Below are positions 41,686-49,690 of a stretch of DNA of 64,000 nt, piece by piece (position 1 is the stretch's first letter; every line of letters begins with the position of its first letter). The stretch covers positions 6,324,001-6,388,000 of the forward strand of contig NZ_CP036426.1 of assembly GCF_007752535.1 (NCBI RefSeq). Direction: 5' to 3'. The DNA comes from Tautonia plasticadhaerens (GTDB taxonomy: Bacteria > Planctomycetota > Planctomycetia > Isosphaerales > Isosphaeraceae). The notes below the pieces were generated by a model, which made no database searches, was not told the origin of the DNA, and saw nothing but the letters and a program-made list of their open reading frames with translations. A program made the translations under genes and the position numbers.

Positions 41686-42660
41686 TCACCACGCCGCCGG
41701 ATCGAGCACCGGCGCCCCGGCCGGGAGCGAGGCCGGGTCGAACAGGCCGACCCAGTCCGACGGCCGCGCGGGCTCCCCTTCCCCGAGGCCGATCGTCCTC
41801 CCGAGCGTCCCGATGAGCCGGGCCGGGTCGACTCCCAGCCCCCGGAGGGTCGACAGTTTGATCGCGTCGTCCCGCTTGGCGAGCCGTCGGCCATCCGGCC
41901 CGAGCACCAGCGGGACGTGCCCGAACTGGGGAGGCTCGAAGCCGAAGGCCCGATAGAGCAGGAGTTGCCTGGGCGTGCTGGAGACGAGGTCGTCGCCCCG
42001 GACGACCTGGTTCACCCCCATCCCGGCGTCGTCCACCACCACGGCGAGCTGATAGGACGGTGCCCCGTCCGACCGGCCGACGACGAAGTCGCCAGCGACC
42101 CGAGCCGGATCGCTCCGGATCGGCCCCTTGAACAGGTCATCCCAGCCGACCATTCCCGTCCCGACCCGGAATCGCCAGGCGAATCGGCGACCTCGCAGGC
42201 GAGACTCGTCCCGGGCCGAGCGGCCGGAGCAGGTCCCCGGGTAGATCGGCCCCTCCTCCCCCGCATGGGGGGCCGACGCCGCCCGCTGGATCTCGGCCCG
42301 GGTGCAGGTGCAGGGGTAGACGAGTTCCTGCCGCTTGAGGAGTCCCAGGGCGTCCTCGAAGCGATCGAGCCGGGCCGACTGGACATACGGGCCCGAAGGC
42401 CCCCCCACGTCCGGCCCCTCGTCCCAGTCCAGGCCGAGCCAGCGGAGGTCGAGCATCGCCAGCTCGGCCATCCCCGGACGGACCCGGGATGCGTCGATGT
42501 CCTCGACCCGGAGGATCACCCGGCCGCCGGCCCCCCTCGCCATCAACCAGGCGATGAGGAAGCTCCGCGCGTGCCCCAGGTGCAGGCCCCCCGTGGGCGA
42601 GGGGGCCAGTCGGCCCACGATTCCCGGTCCCGACTCGCTCGATCGCACCGTCACCCCCAT
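41686..42660 (-). CDS. gluQ: glutamyl-Q tRNA(Asp) synthetase
   Basis: GluRS-like enzyme that activates glutamate and attaches it to queuosine in tRNA-Asp. 324 aa, lacking the anticodon-binding domain of GluRS. It shows GRLAPSPTGGLHLGHARSF with the HxGH motif and RVEDIDASR. The zinc site is formed by CTCTRAEI and YPGTCSG, characteristic of GluQ. QVVRGDDLVSSTPRQLLL follows, and LAKRDDAIKL is the KMSKS-like loop. It is divergent from prfB across 144 bases. Confidence 0.92.
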   Translation of the reverse strand: MGVTVRSSESGPGIVGRLAPSPTGGLHLGHARSFLIAWLMARGAGGRVILRVEDIDASRVRPGMAELAMLDLRWLGLDWDEGPDVGGPSGPYVQSARLDRFEDALGLLKRQELVYPCTCTRAEIQRAASAPHAGEEGPIYPGTCSGRSARDESRLRGRRFAWRFRVGTGMVGWDDLFKGPIRSDPARVAGDFVVGRSDGAPSYQLAVVVDDAGMGVNQVVRGDDLVSSTPRQLLLYRAFGFEPPQFGHVPLVLGPDGRRLAKRDDAIKLSTLRGLGVDPARLIGTLGRTIGLGEGEPARPSDWVGLFDPASLPAGAPVLDPAAW

Positions 42661-42728
42661 CCCGACGTACGGAACCCAGGGTCGCGGCCATGGCCGGGTT
42701 CGGCTGGTCCGTCCCCCACCCGGCGCCG

Positions 42729-42734
42729 TACAAT
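42729..42734 (+). promoter_or_regulatory. possible -10 box for prfB
   Basis: TACAAT lies 70 bases before the prfB ATG in the divergent space with gluQ. No clear -35 box was found at the right distance. Confidence 0.3.
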
Positions 42735-42804
42735 CCTACCGTCGATCCGCCGAGGCGGCAGATCCGACGCCCCACCGACCGCCCTCGAAGGGAGCCCCTG
42801 CCCG

Positions 42805-43927
42805 ATGGACGCCGATCTGAAGCGCGAAGCCCGAAGCGTGATCGACCGGATCGTCAACCTGCGAGACTCTCTTTGACTTGGGCGACAAGCAAGCCCGTCG
42901 AGACGAACTCGAGGCGCAGATGGGCCGACCCGATTTCTGGAACGACCAGGAGAAGGCCCAGGTCGTCATCGGCGAGCTGAAGACGCTCAACGCCGTGATC
43001 AAGCCGTTCGAGGAGCTGATCGGCCAGGGGGATGACCTGGAGACCATGATCGAGTTGGCCGAGGAGACCGGGGACGACTCTTTCGACCAGGAGCTGCGCG
43101 ATTCCACCGCCAGGGCGGTGAAGGCCTTCGAGGCGTTCGAGCTGCGCTCGATGCTCTCCGGCCCCAACGACCACCGCAGCGCCTTCGTCACCATCAACGC
43201 CGGGGCCGGCGGCACCGAGGCCTGCGACTGGGCCGAGATGCTGCTCCGCCAGTACATGATGTGGGCCGAGGCCCACGGCTACAAGGTCGAGATCACCGAC
43301 CGAGAGGACGGCGGCTCGGCCGGCATCTCCAACGCCACGCTGCACATCTCCGGCAACCTCGCCTACGGCTACCTCAAGTGCGAGACCGGCGTGCACCGGC
43401 TGGTCCGGATCAGCCCGTTCGACTCCCAGTCCCGTCGCCAGACGTCGTTCGCCTCCGTGGACGTGCTCCCCGAGGTCGACGACTCGATCTCCATCGAAAT
43501 CCGCGACTGCGACCTCGAGCGCGAGGTCTTCCGCTGCGGAGGCCCCGGCGGCCAGCACCAGAACAAGACCGAGTCGGGCGTCCGGTACCGGCACGTCCCG
43601 ACCGGGGTCGTCGCCGAATCCCGCTCCGAGCGGTCGCAGTTCAAGAACGACGACAACGCCATGGCGCTGCTCAAGGCCAAGCTCATCAAGATGGAAGAGA
43701 TGAAGCGTGAGGCCGAGTATGCCAAGATGTACGACGAGAAGGGCGAGATCAGCTTCGGCAGCCAGATCCGCAACTATGTCCTCCAGCCCTACCAGCTGGT
43801 CAAGGACTTGCGGACCGGCTTCGAGGTCGGCAACCCCCGGTCCGTGCTCGACGGCGACCTCGACGGCTTCATCGAGGCCTACCTCCGCATGAAGCTCGAA
43901 CAGGGCGAGACCACCCCGGCGACCTGA
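42805..43927 (+). CDS. prfB: peptide chain release factor 2 with programmed +1 frameshift
   Basis: Reads UGA and UAA stop codons. The first 23 codons from the ATG at 42805 end at an in-frame TGA (42874-42876) in the classical CTT-TGA-C context. Shifting +1 continues as LDLGDKQARRDELEAQMG to the stop at 43925-43927, giving about 373 aa. The coding segments are 42805-42873 and 42875-43927. The RF2 discriminator SPF is in VRISPFDSQS (near residue 204) and the catalytic GGQ is in GGPGGQHQNKTES (near 247). The internal Shine-Dalgarno that usually boosts shifting is weak: only GCGAGA precedes the CTT. RF2 levels are thus probably autoregulated by UGA termination. Confidence 0.96.
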
Positions 43928-43964
43928 TCCTTGATCGCCCCGCCCCGTCCCGAGCCGATGCGAC

Positions 43965-43995
43965 CCCCGCCGGGCACCACCCCGGCCCGGCGGGG
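43965..43995. terminator. hairpin downstream of prfB
   Basis: CCCCGCCGGGC and GCCCGGCGGGG form an 11-bp perfect stem with a 9-base loop, 38 bases past the prfB stop. A run of C follows instead of T. Confidence 0.5.
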
Positions 43996-44031
43996 AATCC
44001 CCCCCCCTGATCCCGCCCCCTCGATCGATCG

Positions 44032-44634
44032 ATGCCCATCCTCGACGAATCCGACGGCCGATCCGCCATCCTCGCCTCCAACTGCCGGCTCGTATTCCTC
44101 TGGGCCGGGGACCGATGGAGACACGCCCTCGAAGTCGGAGCGGGCGACTCGTACCGGACCCTCGCCTCCTCGATGGAGGGGGAGGCCGACCCGACGCGGG
44201 TCGTCGGACCGGCGTATCAGCAGATGCATCTCCAGCACTTACCGGATCAGCCTGAGGCGATCCGGGCTTTCCTCGTCGGCCAGAGCGGGCCGCACCACTT
44301 CTCGGCCGTCTTCACAATTTCCGAGGACGAGGGGGTTGCCCGGATCGATGTCGAGGTGGCCGACCGCTGCCGGGCGGAAGTCGTCGCTCTGGCCAGCACG
44401 TACGTCGTCGACCTGCCGACGAGCGACCTCCGGGATGCCGGGCCGGCTGGCGTCTCGTGGGAGCTGTCACCTGGGCCGAGCGGCTCCCTCTCGATCGAGG
44501 CCGACACTCCCTCTCGCATCGACCTCCGAGAGGCAGGATGTCGCGGCGTCCAGGTCCAGGCCGCCGCCCGGGTCGAGCCGGGCCAGGCCACCGTCTCCTG
44601 GTCCTACTCCTGGAGGCTCCGGGTCGCCCCGTGA
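44032..44634 (+). CDS. hypothetical protein, 200 aa
   Basis: No family recognised. The composition and codon bias are coding. The sequence is rich in predicted beta strands: CRLVFLWAGDRWRHALEVG near the N-terminus, HHFSAVFTISEDEGVARIDVEV in the middle (quoted in part) and ATVSWSYSWRLRVAP at the end, so it may be a two-part beta sandwich. No signal peptide or membrane segment. The ATG at 44032 lacks a good ribosome site, so the exact start is open. It is a single gene between prfB and glyA. Confidence 0.65.
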   Translation: MPILDESDGRSAILASNCRLVFLWAGDRWRHALEVGAGDSYRTLASSMEGEADPTRVVGPAYQQMHLQHLPDQPEAIRAFLVGQSGPHHFSAVFTISEDEGVARIDVEVADRCRAEVVALASTYVVDLPTSDLRDAGPAGVSWELSPGPSGSLSIEADTPSRIDLREAGCRGVQVQAAARVEPGQATVSWSYSWRLRVAP

Positions 44635-44841
44635 ACGGCGGGTCGCGGGCCGGGAGGATCGATGGCCGGAATCGGCCCGATCCTCGACCGCCGACTCCGG
44701 GACCGATCCCGATCGACCGCCCCGATTGCCGTCGCCGAGCCGTGGCCTCGACGATCATAATGCGAACCCCCGAGATCGGGCGGCCCCGTCCGCCGAACCG
44801 GACCGCCACGATCCGAACCGTTTTGGCCGGAGAATACACGG

Positions 44842-46104
44842 ATGCTGAATGCACTGCCCGACCGCGACCCCGAGGTCTTCGAGGCGATCGTCGCCGAGGA
44901 ACGCCGACAGCGAGATGAGCTGGAGCTGATCGCCTCGGAGAATTACACGAGCAAGGCCGTGATGGAGGCCGTCGGCTCGGTCCTGACGAACAAGTACGCC
45001 GAGGGGCTCCCCGGCCGACGCTACTATGGCGGCTGCGAGCACGTCGACACGACCGAGCGGCTGGCCATCGACCGGGCCAAGCGGCTCTTCGGAGCCGAAC
45101 ATGCCAACGTCCAGCCCCACTCCGGCGCCTCGGCCAACATGGCGGTGTACTTCGCCAGCCTGGAGATCGGCGACACGGTCCTGGCGATGGACCTCGCCCA
45201 CGGCGGGCACCTCACCCACGGCATGCCCCTAAACTACTCCGGCCGCTGGTACAAGACCATCGGCTACGGGCTGGAGCGCCAGACCGAGCGGCTCGACTAC
45301 GACGGCATCGACCGGCTCGCACGGGAACACAAGCCCAAGCTGATCCTCGCCGGCGCCAGCGCCTACTCCCGGGTCATCGACTTCGACCGGATCGCCGAAG
45401 TCGCCCGGGAGGTCGGCGCCGTGTTCATGGTGGACATGGCCCACATCGCCGGCCTGGTCGCCGCCGGCCTGCACCCGAGCCCGGTGCCGGTGGCCGACTT
45501 CGTCACCTCGACCACGCACAAGACCCTCCGGGGGCCCCGGGGAGGCATCGTCCTCTGCAAATCCGCCTGGGCCAAGAAGCTCGATTCGGCCGTGTTCCCC
45601 GGCATCCAGGGCGGCCCGCTGGAGCACGTCATCGCCGGCAAGGCCGTCTGTTTCGGCGAGGCCCTCTCCGGCGACTTCAAGGGTTATTGCGCCCAGGTCA
45701 TCGCCAATGCCCGGACCCTAGGGGAGGAGCTGACTCGGGCCGGTTTCCGGATCATCTCCGGGGGGACTGACAATCACCTGATCCTCGTCGACGTCACCCC
45801 CAAGGGACTGACCGGCAAGATCGCCGAGTCCAGCCTCGGCCGGGCCGGGATCACGATCAACAAGAACCTGATCCCCTTCGACGCCCGAAAGCCGCTCGAC
45901 CCCAGCGGCATCCGCCTCGGCACCCCGGCGCTGACGACGCGAGGGCTGAAGGAGGACGCGATTCGCCAGGTCGCCTCCTGGATCGTCGCCGTCCTGAACG
46001 CCCCCGACGACGAGGCCCTCGCCTCCCGAGTCCGGGGCGAGATTGCCGACTTCGGCCGGGATTACCCCGTACCGGCCGACGCCGGTTCCCCGGCCGTCGC
46101 CTGA
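44842..46104 (+). CDS. glyA: serine hydroxymethyltransferase
   Basis: PLP enzyme interconverting serine and glycine with tetrahydrofolate, the main one-carbon source. 420 aa. It shows [51 protein letters not shown] and [15 protein letters not shown], whose Lys carries [20 protein letters not shown] and [12 protein letters not shown] follow. GGAG precedes the ATG. A strong hairpin follows the stop. Confidence 0.97.
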   Translation: MLNALPDRDPEVFEAIVAEERRQRDELELIASENYTSKAVMEAVGSVLTNKYAEGLPGRRYYGGCEHVDTTERLAIDRAKRLFGAEHANVQPHSGASANMAVYFASLEIGDTVLAMDLAHGGHLTHGMPLNYSGRWYKTIGYGLERQTERLDYDGIDRLAREHKPKLILAGASAYSRVIDFDRIAEVAREVGAVFMVDMAHIAGLVAAGLHPSPVPVADFVTSTTHKTLRGPRGGIVLCKSAWAKKLDSAVFPGIQGGPLEHVIAGKAVCFGEALSGDFKGYCAQVIANARTLGEELTRAGFRIISGGTDNHLILVDVTPKGLTGKIAESSLGRAGITINKNLIPFDARKPLDPSGIRLGTPALTTRGLKEDAIRQVASWIVAVLNAPDDEALASRVRGEIADFGRDYPVPADAGSPAVA

Positions 46105-46111
46105 GCCGTCC

Positions 46112-46148
46112 GGCGATCGCCGGAGGGCCCCCGCCCTCGGCGATCGCC
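46112..46148. terminator. long hairpin downstream of glyA
   Basis: GGCGATCGCC (46112-46121) and GAGGGC (46123-46128) pair with GCCCTC (46133-46138) and GGCGATCGCC (46139-46148), around a CCCC loop and one bulged G. The 16-bp stem starts 8 bases after the glyA stop. Confidence 0.6.
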
Positions 46149-46290
46149 CAATGTTCACTTGAAGAGTAAACTTTAAACGGGCGGGCCATCATGGAGGCCC
46201 ACCCTCCTGACCCTGGCAAACCGAAGTCCTTCAATCATTTGGGGAAGGAGATCCTGAGCCCGAGCCGCCGGCTGCGACGCTCCCACGGTC

Positions 46291-46327
46291 GAACCCGTTC
46301 GATTGTTGACCATCGTCGGAATCATGG
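46291..46327 (+). promoter_or_regulatory. candidate sulfur-gene regulatory motif upstream of cysH
   Basis: GAACCC, then TTGTT 12 bases on and CAT at offset 20, closely matches the arrangement upstream of the sulfurylase gene at 47721-47754. An inverted repeat TTGACCAT (46306-46313) and ATGGTTAA (46324-46331), with one mismatch, overlaps the promoter. The Rrf2-type regulator encoded between the two genes is a natural candidate to bind here (inference). Confidence 0.35.
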
Positions 46328-46334
46328 TTAAGAT
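46306..46334 (+). promoter_or_regulatory. sigma70-like promoter for cysH
   Basis: TTGACC at 46306-46311 and TAAGAT at 46329-46334 have an ideal 17-base spacer. The cysH ATG is 43 bases downstream. The promoter lies inside an inverted repeat that could be an operator. Confidence 0.6.
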
Positions 46335-46376
46335 TGCGACGATTCGCAGCCAACCGCATCGGAAGGGGCCCGAGCC

Positions 46377-47108
46377 ATGCCCGTCGAAGCGTCACCGAGC
46401 CTGAACCTCGACCTGGGAGCGATCAGCCGGGAGCTGGACACCGCGTCTGCCTGGGACATCCTGCGCTGGTCGGTCGAGACCTTCGGGCCGAAGCTGACGA
46501 TGGCGACCGCGTTCGGCCCCGAGGGGTGTGCGATCCTGCACATGCTCTCGCACGTCGACCCCGACCGGAAAGTCCGGGTTTTCAATCTGGACACCGGCTA
46601 CCAGTTCCGCGAGACCCTGGAGCTGCGCGACCGTGTCGCCGAGCGGTACGGGATCGAGGTGGAGCTGGTCCGGGCCGATTCGACCGTCGAGCAGTTCGAG
46701 GCGGCCAACGGCGGCCCCGTCTACAGCACCGAGCCGGACCGCTGCTGCTTCGAGCGGAAGATCGTCCCGCTGCGCCAAGCGGTCGTCGGCTACGACGCCT
46801 GGATCTCTTCGATCCGGGCGGAGCAGTCCGAGCACCGGGCGAGGGCCGACGTGGTCGGCTGGGACAAGAAGTTCGACCTGGTGAAGGTCAACCCGCTGCT
46901 CCGCTGGTCCCGGCGGGACGTCTGGGCGTTCATCGTCTCGAACAAAGTGCCGTACAACCCCCTGCACGACCAGGGTTACCCCTCCATCGGCTGCTGGCCC
47001 TGCACGCGAGCCGTCGCCGAGGGCGAGACCGACGAACGGGCCGGCCGATGGGCCGGGCAGGCGAAGACGGAATGCGGCCTGCACTCGCTGGACAGCAGCC
47101 AACTCTGA
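46377..47108 (+). CDS. cysH: phosphoadenylyl/adenylyl-sulfate reductase, Fe-S type
   Basis: Reduces APS or PAPS to sulfite with thioredoxin in assimilatory sulfate reduction. 243 aa. The nucleotide part has MATAFGPEGCAIL and FNLDTGYQFRETLEL. The cysteine pairs CC (in EPDRCCFERK) and CxxC (in GCWPCTRAV) are the 4Fe-4S ligands found in APS reductases and absent from PAPS-only enzymes such as E. coli CysH. The catalytic cysteine is in TECGLHS at the C-terminus. WSRRDVWAFIVSNKVPYN is the typical conserved segment. It is followed by the Rrf2-type regulator and the sulfurylase fusion. Confidence 0.94.
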   Translation: MPVEASPSLNLDLGAISRELDTASAWDILRWSVETFGPKLTMATAFGPEGCAILHMLSHVDPDRKVRVFNLDTGYQFRETLELRDRVAERYGIEVELVRADSTVEQFEAANGGPVYSTEPDRCCFERKIVPLRQAVVGYDAWISSIRAEQSEHRARADVVGWDKKFDLVKVNPLLRWSRRDVWAFIVSNKVPYNPLHDQGYPSIGCWPCTRAVAEGETDERAGRWAGQAKTECGLHSLDSSQL

Positions 47109-47261
47109 TCCCCGGGGGAGACAACCGACGGTCGGCAGGGGCACCATGTGCGGGGTGAACGGGGAGGCGACGTCCCCGCGACCGGGAGCGTCGCCGACCG
47201 ACCCCGCGGCCGACGCGTTCATCCCGAATCGACGCCCCCACGCCCGACCGCCGACCCGCCC

Positions 47262-47672
47262 ATGAAGCTTTCCGCGAAGGCCGAATATGCCTGCCTGGCG
47301 ATGCTCGCACTGGCCCGTCACCGACCCGACGAGCCTCCGGTGCGGATCCGGGAGATCGCCGAGAGCCAGGGGATCCCTGAGCGATACCTCGTCCAGATCC
47401 TCCTGCACCTGAAGGGGGCCGGTCTGGTGACGAGCGTCCGGGGGGCTTCCGGGGGCTATCGGCTGACGAGGCTGCCCGAGCGGATCTCGATCGGCGAGGT
47501 GCTGCTGGCCATCGACGGCCCCGAGGACCCCCATCGCGAGGCCCGAGGGCCCGAGGCCCGTGCCCTCGCCTCGGTCTGGGACGAGGTCCGACTCGCCGAG
47601 CAGGAGGTCCTGGATCGGATCAGCCTCGCCGACGTGACCGAGCGGACCGCCCCTCGGGACTGGGTCATCTGA
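47262..47672 (+). CDS. Rrf2-family transcriptional regulator, CymR-like
   Basis: 136 aa. The winged-helix domain is typical: MKLSAKAEYACLAMLALARH, the HTH IREIAESQGIPERYLVQIL, and wing residues VTSVRGASGGYRLTR. SIGEVLLAIDGP follows. The cysteine cluster of Fe-S-sensing Rrf2 proteins (IscR, NsrR) is absent; the only Cys is residue 11. That points to the CymR/cysteine-metabolism type, and the position between cysH and the ATP sulfurylase gene agrees. It probably controls both flanking genes, which share an upstream motif. The start at 47262 is set by homology, since the ribosome site is poor. Confidence 0.88.
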   Translation: MKLSAKAEYACLAMLALARHRPDEPPVRIREIAESQGIPERYLVQILLHLKGAGLVTSVRGASGGYRLTRLPERISIGEVLLAIDGPEDPHREARGPEARALASVWDEVRLAEQEVLDRISLADVTERTAPRDWVI

Positions 47673-47720
47673 CCCGCTCGTGGCCACCCGGCAGCACCGC
47701 CGGGGCGCGACGACTCGTCG

Positions 47721-47754
47721 GAACCCATTTAGTTTGTTATCATTCGAACCCATG
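47721..47754 (+). promoter_or_regulatory. candidate sulfur-gene regulatory motif upstream of sat-cysC
   Basis: GAACCC (47721-47726), TTGTT (47734-47738) and CAT (47741-47743) repeat the motif found upstream of cysH. GAACCCAT itself occurs twice, at 47721-47728 and 47746-47753. The segment is AT-rich for this genome and lies 45-85 bases before the coding region. Confidence 0.35.
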
Positions 47755-47789
47755 TCCTTCCTCAGAGACACGACCCGAACCTCCCCATT

Positions 47790-47795
47790 AAGGAG
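47790..47795 (+). promoter_or_regulatory. strong ribosome binding site preceding a non-ATG start
   Basis: AAGGAG within TTAAGGAGACC is close to the ideal anti-rRNA sequence. The in-frame codons after it are CTG (47799), ACG (47802) and ATT (47805). No ATG, GTG or TTG lies in frame at a suitable distance. Confidence 0.6.
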
Positions 47796-47804
47796 ACCCT
47801 GACG

Positions 47805-49550
47805 ATTCCTGCCTCAACCCCCGCCGCCGGCCCGAATTCCCCCTATGGCGGCAGCCTGGTCGACCTGATCGTCGACGACGCCCGGGCCGCCGAGATGCGG
47901 GCGACCGCACAGGATTTCCCCAGCCTGACGCTCGACGAGCGCGGCCTCTGCGACCTGGAGCTGCTGGCCACGGGCGGCTTCTCCCCGCTGACCGGCTTCA
48001 TGGGCAAGGCCGACTACGAGCGCGTCGTGTCGGAGATGCGGCTGGCCGACGGCACCCTCTGGCCCCTGCCGGTGACCCTGCCCGTCGACGCCTCGCAGGG
48101 CATCGCCGAGGGGACCACCCTCGCGCTGCGGGACGTCTACGGCAACCTGCTCGCCTTCCTCCACGTCGAGGAGGTGTACGCCTACGACAAGGAGGCCGAG
48201 GCGAAGGGGGCCTTCGGCACCACCGACGCGAAGCATCCCTCGGTCGCCTACCTGAACAAGCAGCCGGGCCATTATGCCGCCGGCAAGCTGGAGGTCATCC
48301 GGGTCCCGCCGCACTACGATTTCGTCGAGCTGCGCAAGACCCCGGCCGAGGTCCGTGCCCTGTTCGCCGAGAAGGGCTGGCCGAAGGTGGTGGCCTTCCA
48401 GACCCGGAACCCGCTGCACCGGGCGCATGAGGAGCTGACCAAGCGGGCGGCCGAGCAGGTCGGCGGCGGCCTGCTCATCCACCCGGTCGTCGGCGTGACC
48501 AAGCCGGGAGACGTCGACCACTTCACCCGGGTCCGCTGCTACCGGGCCCTGGTCGACGACCACTACGACAACGACTCGGTCGTCCTGAGCCTGCTGCCCC
48601 TGGCGATGCGGATGGCCGGCCCCAGGGAGGCCCTCTTCCACGCGATCATCCGCCGCAACTTCGGTTGCACCCACCTGATCGTCGGCCGGGACCACGCCGG
48701 TCCCGGCAACGACTCCTCCGGCAAGCCCTTCTACGGGCCGTACGACGCCCAGCAGACGATGCAGCAGTACGGCGACGAGATCGGCATGGGCATGGTCGAC
48801 TTCAAGTTGATGGTCTACCTGCCGGACGAGGACCGATACTGTGCCGTCGACGAGGTGCCCGAGGGGACCAAGACGGCCAACATCTCGGGCACCCAGGTCC
48901 GGGACGACTACCTCGCCAAGGGCGTCCCGCTCCCCGAGTGGTTCAGCCGGCCCGCGGTGGCGGAGATCCTCCGGGACACCAACCCGCCGAAGTTCAACCA
49001 GGGCCTGACGATCTGGTTCACCGGCCTCTCGGGATCGGGCAAGAGCACGATCGCGCACGCCCTGACCGAGCGCCTGGCGGAGTATGGCCGGAACGCCTCG
49101 ATGCTCGACGGCGACGAGATCCGGACCCACCTGTCGAAGGGGCTGGGCTTCAGCAAGGAAGATCGGGATACGAACATTCGCCGGGTCGGCTACGTCGCCG
49201 GCCTGGTCGCCCAGCACGGCGGCACGATCCTCTGCTCCGTCATCAGCCCGTACCGGGAGACTCGGGACGAGGCCCGGAAGTCGTCCAAGGGGAACTTCGT
49301 CGAGGTCTTCTGCGACACGCCCCTCGACGTCTGCGAGGCGAGGGACGTGAAGGGCCTCTACGCCAAGGCCCGCAACGCCGTCGCCCAGGGCAAGCCGATG
49401 GGCTTCACCGGGGTAGACGACCCGTACGAGGCCCCGCTGAACCCCGAGGTCACGCTGGACACCAGCAAGCTCTCCGTCGCCGAGTGTGCCGACGCGATCA
49501 TCGAGAAATTGCTGGAGTTGGGCTACATCCTGCCGCACGGCCACCGTTGA
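47805..49550 (+). CDS. sat: bifunctional ATP sulfurylase - APS kinase
   Basis: Makes APS from sulfate and ATP and phosphorylates it to PAPS. About 581 aa. The sulfurylase part has LELLATGGFSPLTGFMG, FQTRNPLHRAHEELTKRA (near residue 199) and GRDHAGPG. The C-terminal APS kinase has the P-loop GLSGSGKST (near 406), LDGDEIRTHLSKGLGFS and EVFCDTPLDVCEARD. The first ATG, at 47895, would remove the conserved SPYGGSLVDLIVDDARAAE. Reading therefore most likely begins near 47799-47805 after a strong AAGGAG; ATT at 47805 has the best spacing, CTG or ACG are alternatives. Partner of cysH in sulfate assimilation. Confidence 0.93.
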   Translation: MPASTPAAGPNSPYGGSLVDLIVDDARAAEMRATAQDFPSLTLDERGLCDLELLATGGFSPLTGFMGKADYERVVSEMRLADGTLWPLPVTLPVDASQGIAEGTTLALRDVYGNLLAFLHVEEVYAYDKEAEAKGAFGTTDAKHPSVAYLNKQPGHYAAGKLEVIRVPPHYDFVELRKTPAEVRALFAEKGWPKVVAFQTRNPLHRAHEELTKRAAEQVGGGLLIHPVVGVTKPGDVDHFTRVRCYRALVDDHYDNDSVVLSLLPLAMRMAGPREALFHAIIRRNFGCTHLIVGRDHAGPGNDSSGKPFYGPYDAQQTMQQYGDEIGMGMVDFKLMVYLPDEDRYCAVDEVPEGTKTANISGTQVRDDYLAKGVPLPEWFSRPAVAEILRDTNPPKFNQGLTIWFTGLSGSGKSTIAHALTERLAEYGRNASMLDGDEIRTHLSKGLGFSKEDRDTNIRRVGYVAGLVAQHGGTILCSVISPYRETRDEARKSSKGNFVEVFCDTPLDVCEARDVKGLYAKARNAVAQGKPMGFTGVDDPYEAPLNPEVTLDTSKLSVAECADAIIEKLLELGYILPHGHR

Positions 49551-49605
49551 CCCGAAGGGATCGGGTCCTCGACAAACGGATCGCCGACCGGTAGATTCTG
49601 ATCAT

Positions 49606-49641
49606 GGCCCGATCGGCCGGCCCCGGCCGGCCGATCGGGCC
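49606..49641. terminator. 15-bp perfect hairpin downstream of sat-cysC
   Basis: GGCCCGATCGGCCGG (49606-49620) pairs exactly with CCGGCCGATCGGGCC (49627-49641) around a CCCCGG loop, 56 bases past the stop. No T-run follows. It is the longest perfect stem in the window. Confidence 0.6.
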
Positions 49642-49690
49642 CCCGCAACCAGGAAGGGACGCCGCCGCAGAGGACCACGGAGGGTCCGTC

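Noticed and set aside
46149-46300. resemblance to a SAM-I riboswitch upstream of cysH (ACCCTGGCAAACC and GGGGAAGGAGAT fragments)
   Set aside because: The order and spacing of the conserved helices and the K-turn are not reproduced, and the gene has its own good promoter downstream of this segment. A covariance-model search would settle it.
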